A stretch of DNA of 64,000 nucleotides from Mesonia hippocampi (lineage in GTDB: Bacteria > Bacteroidota > Bacteroidia > Flavobacteriales > Flavobacteriaceae). Positions 61,270-64,000 of the stretch are shown here, piece after piece. Each line of letters opens with the position of its first letter. Within the stretch, counting starts at the first letter, position 1. The notes beneath the pieces were generated by a model. The model searched no databases and had not been told where the DNA came from. It worked only from the letters and a program-made list of their open reading frames with translations. The translations under genes were made by a program, and so were the position numbers. The DNA lies in the NCBI RefSeq assembly GCF_014197445.1, contig NZ_JACIFO010000006.1, forward strand, positions 147,624 through 211,623, written 5' to 3'.

Positions 61270-62895
61270 ATGGCAGAAATTATCAATATGCCTCGCCTAA
61301 GCGATACGATGGAAGAAGGCGTAGTAGCTAAATGGTTGAAGAAAGTTGGAGATAAAGTAGAAGAAGGTGATATTTTAGCCGAAATAGAAACCGATAAGGC
61401 TACGATGGAATTCGAATCTTTTTACGAAGGAACATTGTTGCACATTGGAATAGAAGAAGGCGAAGGAGCTCCTGTAGATGCATTATTGGCGGTTATAGGA
61501 GAAGAAGGAGAAGACATAACAGCTATTGTTAATAAAAACGAAGCTTCTAGTTCGGGTGAACAAACACAAACAGCACCAGAAGAAACAGAAACACCAAACA
61601 CCACCCAAGCTGCCGAAATCCCAGCAGGAGTAGAAGTAGTAACCATGCCGCGTTTAAGCGACACCATGGAAGAAGGAACTGTTGCGACATGGCTGAAAAA
61701 AGTTGGCGATAAAGTAGAAGAGGGAGATATTTTAGCCGAAATAGAAACCGATAAAGCTACGATGGAGTTCGAGTCTTTTTATGAAGGTACTTTGCTTCAT
61801 ATCGGAATTCAAGAAGGCGAAAGCGCTCCTGTAGATAATGTATTGGCAATAATAGGTCCAGAAGGAACCAATATTGATGCAGTGTTAACAGGTGTAAACC
61901 AAGGAGGAAAACCTAAACAAGCTTCTGCTACTTCTACCAAAGAAGAAGAAAAAACAGAAACAACCACAAGTACACAAAAAGACGACCAAGCAAGCAATAA
62001 TAAAGGAAGGATTTTTATTTCTCCGTTAGCGAAAAAAATGGCCGAAGATAAAGGCATTGATTTAACAGAAGTAAAAGGAACAGGAGAAAATGGACGCATT
62101 GTTAAACGCGACATAGAAAACTATTCGCCTGCTGTAAAAGCTGCTGTTGAAACAACTACCAAAAAAGCTGAAGAAGCACCAGCACCAGTTCAAATATATA
62201 CACCAGCAGGAGAAGAGCATTTTGATGAGGTTAAAAACTCTCAAATGCGTAAAACCATTGCTAAGCGTTTATCAGAATCTAAATTTACAGCGCCACATTA
62301 TTACCTAACTATAGAGTTAGACATGACAAATGCAATGCAATCGCGTAAACAAATTAATGCTTTGCCAGATGTTAAAGTTTCTTTTAACGATATGGTGATA
62401 AAAGCATCAGCAATGGCATTGAGAAAACACCCACAAGTAAATACACAATGGACAGATAACGCAACGCGTATAGCTAAGCATATACACGTAGGTGTAGCCG
62501 TAGCCGTAGATGAAGGCTTGGTAGTTCCGGTGCTTAAATTTGCAGACCAAATGACCATGACTCAAATTGGCGGTCAGATAAAAGATTTAGCAGGAAAAGC
62601 GCGTAACAAAAAGCTGCAACCATCAGAGATGGAAGGAAGTACTTTTACGGTATCTAACTTAGGTATGTTCGGAATACAAGAATTTACCAGTATTATCAAT
62701 CAACCAAACTCCGCTATCCTATCAGTGGGGACTATTGTAGAAAAACCGGTGGTGAAAAACGGAGAGATTGTAGTAGGCAATACAATGAAGGTAACTTTAG
62801 CTTGTGATCATCGCACTGTTGATGGCGCAACAGGAGCACAATTCCTACAAACCTTTAAACAATACATGGAGAGCCCTGTAACTATGTTAGCATAA
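61270..62895 (+). CDS. pdhC: pyruvate dehydrogenase E2, dihydrolipoyl acetyltransferase
   Basis: A 541-residue E2 core. Two lipoyl domains (residues 1-80 and 122-200) carry the lipoylated Lys43 and Lys162 in ETDKATMEFES and are nearly identical to each other. A peripheral-subunit-binding domain follows (about 247-285, FISPLAKKMAEDKGIDLTEVKGTG), then the catalytic domain with His514 in DHRTVDGA. It makes acetyl-CoA from pyruvate-derived acetyl groups. It is cotranscribed with pdhA. Confidence 0.95.
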   Translation: MAEIINMPRLSDTMEEGVVAKWLKKVGDKVEEGDILAEIETDKATMEFESFYEGTLLHIGIEEGEGAPVDALLAVIGEEGEDITAIVNKNEASSSGEQTQTAPEETETPNTTQAAEIPAGVEVVTMPRLSDTMEEGTVATWLKKVGDKVEEGDILAEIETDKATMEFESFYEGTLLHIGIQEGESAPVDNVLAIIGPEGTNIDAVLTGVNQGGKPKQASATSTKEEEKTETTTSTQKDDQASNNKGRIFISPLAKKMAEDKGIDLTEVKGTGENGRIVKRDIENYSPAVKAAVETTTKKAEEAPAPVQIYTPAGEEHFDEVKNSQMRKTIAKRLSESKFTAPHYYLTIELDMTNAMQSRKQINALPDVKVSFNDMVIKASAMALRKHPQVNTQWTDNATRIAKHIHVGVAVAVDEGLVVPVLKFADQMTMTQIGGQIKDLAGKARNKKLQPSEMEGSTFTVSNLGMFGIQEFTSIINQPNSAILSVGTIVEKPVVKNGEIVVGNTMKVTLACDHRTVDGATGAQFLQTFKQYMESPVTMLA

Positions 62896-62930
62896 ACAGG
62901 CGTGGAGTATAAATAAATCACTTTACCATA

Positions 62931-62968
62931 ACACAAAGAGGCTGCTATTTATAGCGGCCTCTTTGTGT
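62931..62968 (+). terminator. terminator of pdhA-pdhC
   Basis: ACACAAAGAGGC and GCCTCTTTGTGT pair perfectly, extended by TGCT/AGCG inside the loop. Confidence 0.85.
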
Positions 62969-63060
62969 TTTATTGCTTTATAAATAGAAGCTTTTTAAAG
63001 TACATGAAAATTAGTGGATTGTTTTCTATATGCTTATTTTTAGGGTAAACTTGAATTAAA

Positions 63061-63606
63061 ATGTTTCGTCATCAAGGGAAGAAAGGAACATTAAAACATA
63101 ATTTACAGATAGCAATCGTTTTATCTTTTGTTGCAGGAATTGTTAATGTAACGGGTTTTTTGGCATTTCATCAATTAACAACCAATGTTACAGGGCATTT
63201 TGCCCTGTTTATTAACGATGTGGCAGATTTTAAATTCTGGCGAGGAACCGTTTACTTCTTGTATATCCTAGCATTTCTTTTAGGCTCTTTTATTTCTAGT
63301 TTTTTGATAGAAAAGTTTAAAGCGAATAAAAAAACAAATGTTTTTGTTTTTTCCACCTTGATTGAGGTTGTGACTTTAGTAATTATAGCATTAATAGGCG
63401 ATGTTTCTGCTGTAAAATATCCAGATCTAATTGTTTGTACTTTATTATTTACAATGGGGTTGCAAAATGCTTTAGTTACCAAAATATCCAATGCTGTTGT
63501 AAGAACAACACACCTTACAGGCTTGTTTACAGATTTAGGTATAGAGCTTACTCAATTATTATTTCCTACGGCGTACCCTAACCGGCATAAAATAAAGCAA
63601 ACCTAA
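63061..63606 (+). CDS. DUF1275 (YoaK-like) membrane protein, C-terminally truncated
   Basis: A 181-residue membrane protein with about four hydrophobic segments. FVAGIVNVTGFLAFHQLTTNVTGHFALF and the conserved MGLQNALVTKISNAVVRTTHLTGLFTDLGIEL mark DUF1275, function unknown. Family members usually run about 220-240 residues with further membrane segments after PNR; here the frame stops right after AYPNRHKIKQT. No good continuation is seen in the other frames, so the end looks lost or replaced rather than shifted by one base. Confidence 0.8.
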   Translation: MFRHQGKKGTLKHNLQIAIVLSFVAGIVNVTGFLAFHQLTTNVTGHFALFINDVADFKFWRGTVYFLYILAFLLGSFISSFLIEKFKANKKTNVFVFSTLIEVVTLVIIALIGDVSAVKYPDLIVCTLLFTMGLQNALVTKISNAVVRTTHLTGLFTDLGIELTQLLFPTAYPNRHKIKQT

Positions 63607-63697
63607 TTGATGCAAAGACGCACTTCCACTGGATTTACAGCTATTCCTGTAAAACTGTTGGTTGTGTTGCGAACATCTATTACCCCATAAAAACAAC

Positions 63698-63729
63698 AAG
63701 ACCGCTCTCTATAATTAGAGAACGGCCTT
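63698..63729 (-). terminator. terminator of the small PID-CTERM-like gene
   Basis: AAGACCGCTCTCT and AGAGAACGGCCTT pair with two mismatches, followed on the minus strand by a T-rich run. Confidence 0.6.
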
Positions 63730-63751
63730 GAAGAACTTCAGTTATGAATTC

Positions 63752-63949
63752 TTATTTGTTTTGACGCAATTTACGGATGCCATACACTGCTCCCGCAGCA
63801 ATAGCTACCCCTATAAACCCATCGATAGGAGAAGTAGGGGTTTCATCATCTACATCTCCAGGGAATCCTGGAGGTGTAGCATAGGCTAAAGGCATGGTTA
63901 AAAACAGGATTAACACTGCGATAAAACGGATTTTACTTTTATTATTCAT
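63752..63949 (-). CDS. small exported protein with PID-CTERM-like sorting tail
   Basis: A 65-residue protein: signal peptide (MNNKSKIRFIAVLILFLTMPLAYA), a short Pro/Gly/Asp-rich stretch (TPPGFPGDVDDETPTS), then Pro41-Ile42-Asp43, a hydrophobic span and a basic end (YGIRKLRQNK). This motif-span-basic order is that of C-terminal protein-sorting tails; it matches what I recall as the PID-CTERM type of flavobacterial small proteins. Almost nothing lies between the signal peptide and the tail, so the protein itself is tiny. Its own terminator follows. The sorting enzyme is not in this window. Confidence 0.7.
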   Translation of the reverse strand: MNNKSKIRFIAVLILFLTMPLAYATPPGFPGDVDDETPTSPIDGFIGVAIAAGAVYGIRKLRQNK

Positions 63950-64000
63950 GATTGATAATTTTATTAGTTGATGATTAATTTATGTGTACCGCTTGTGGTT

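Noticed and set aside
61270..61880. Direct repeat inside the E2 gene, considered as a DNA-level tandem duplication artefact
   Set aside because: Both copies keep frame, lipoyl lysine and many silent differences; multiple lipoyl domains are normal for E2.
1..64000. CRISPR arrays, insertion sequences, prophage, integrases, toxin-antitoxin or defence islands
   Set aside because: No spaced direct repeats, transposase or integrase motifs, or known defence families were found; gene content and composition are uniform core genome.

Overview
The window is a contiguous piece of an AT-rich chromosome from a marine-type member of the Flavobacteriaceae (Bacteroidota). Three things point there. It carries type IX secretion and gliding genes (gldJ, porU, porV) and several proteins with T9SS C-terminal sorting domains. 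Upstream regions carry the Bacteroidota promoter form TTTG-N18-20-TAnnTTTG and lack Shine-Dalgarno sequences. Family types typical of the phylum occur, such as DUF4271, DUF4296, DUF6252, a DnaQ-DnaE fusion and lipoproteins with acidic residues after the lipobox Cys. Nearly everything is core genome; I see no insertion sequence, prophage, integrase or CRISPR array. No gene-free stretch exceeds about 300 bases.

Layout. 1-9.3 kb: 3' part of pckA, hemD-DUF4271, a GT2 mannosyltransferase with dihydroorotase and a DUF4296 lipoprotein, tyrS, an SDR gene, a frameshifted small periplasmic protein, and an acyl-CoA dehydrogenase. 9.4-13.1 kb: trxA, a DUF58 protein, a T9SS cargo protein, tRNA-Asp and a UspA protein. 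13.2-19.3 kb: the rimP-nusA-infB operon behind a leader with a terminator-like hairpin, then an OmpA-family protein. 19.5-28.4 kb: a LuxE-like enzyme, then a likely surface uptake locus (T9SS protein, beta-helix lipoprotein, TonB-dependent receptor) divergent from a PhoB/PhoR-like two-component pair. The receptor and lipoprotein promoters share phased TTAA repeats.

28.3-34.2 kb: a MurG-like glycosyltransferase, trmB, a LysE exporter, an alkyltransferase-like protein, and an iron-sulfur/redox set (Mrp, NifU domain, ferredoxin-NADP reductase, ferredoxin). 34.2-38.4 kb: DUF3050 under a palindromic operator candidate, glutaryl-CoA dehydrogenase, and rpsP-rimM-trmN6. 38.5-50.9 kb: a DUF6252 lipoprotein, dnaE, anmK, a glutamate-type dehydrogenase, nhaD, exbB-exbD-tonB-folC, and tRNA-Val. 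51.0-59.4 kb: murF, gldJ, and divergent porU-porV. 59.5-64 kb: cdd, pyruvate dehydrogenase E1-alpha and E2, a truncated DUF1275 protein, and a small protein with a PID-CTERM-like tail.

The parts connect in simple ways. The ExbB/ExbD/TonB genes could energise receptors such as the one at 23.6 kb. PorU/PorV would export and process the two T9SS cargo proteins seen here. Less ordinary points are the shared phased repeats next to the two-component genes, the terminator-like rimP leader, the palindrome at DUF3050, the one-base frameshift at a slippery A-run, and the PID-CTERM-like small protein. All product names come from reading protein sequences by eye; no database search was run.
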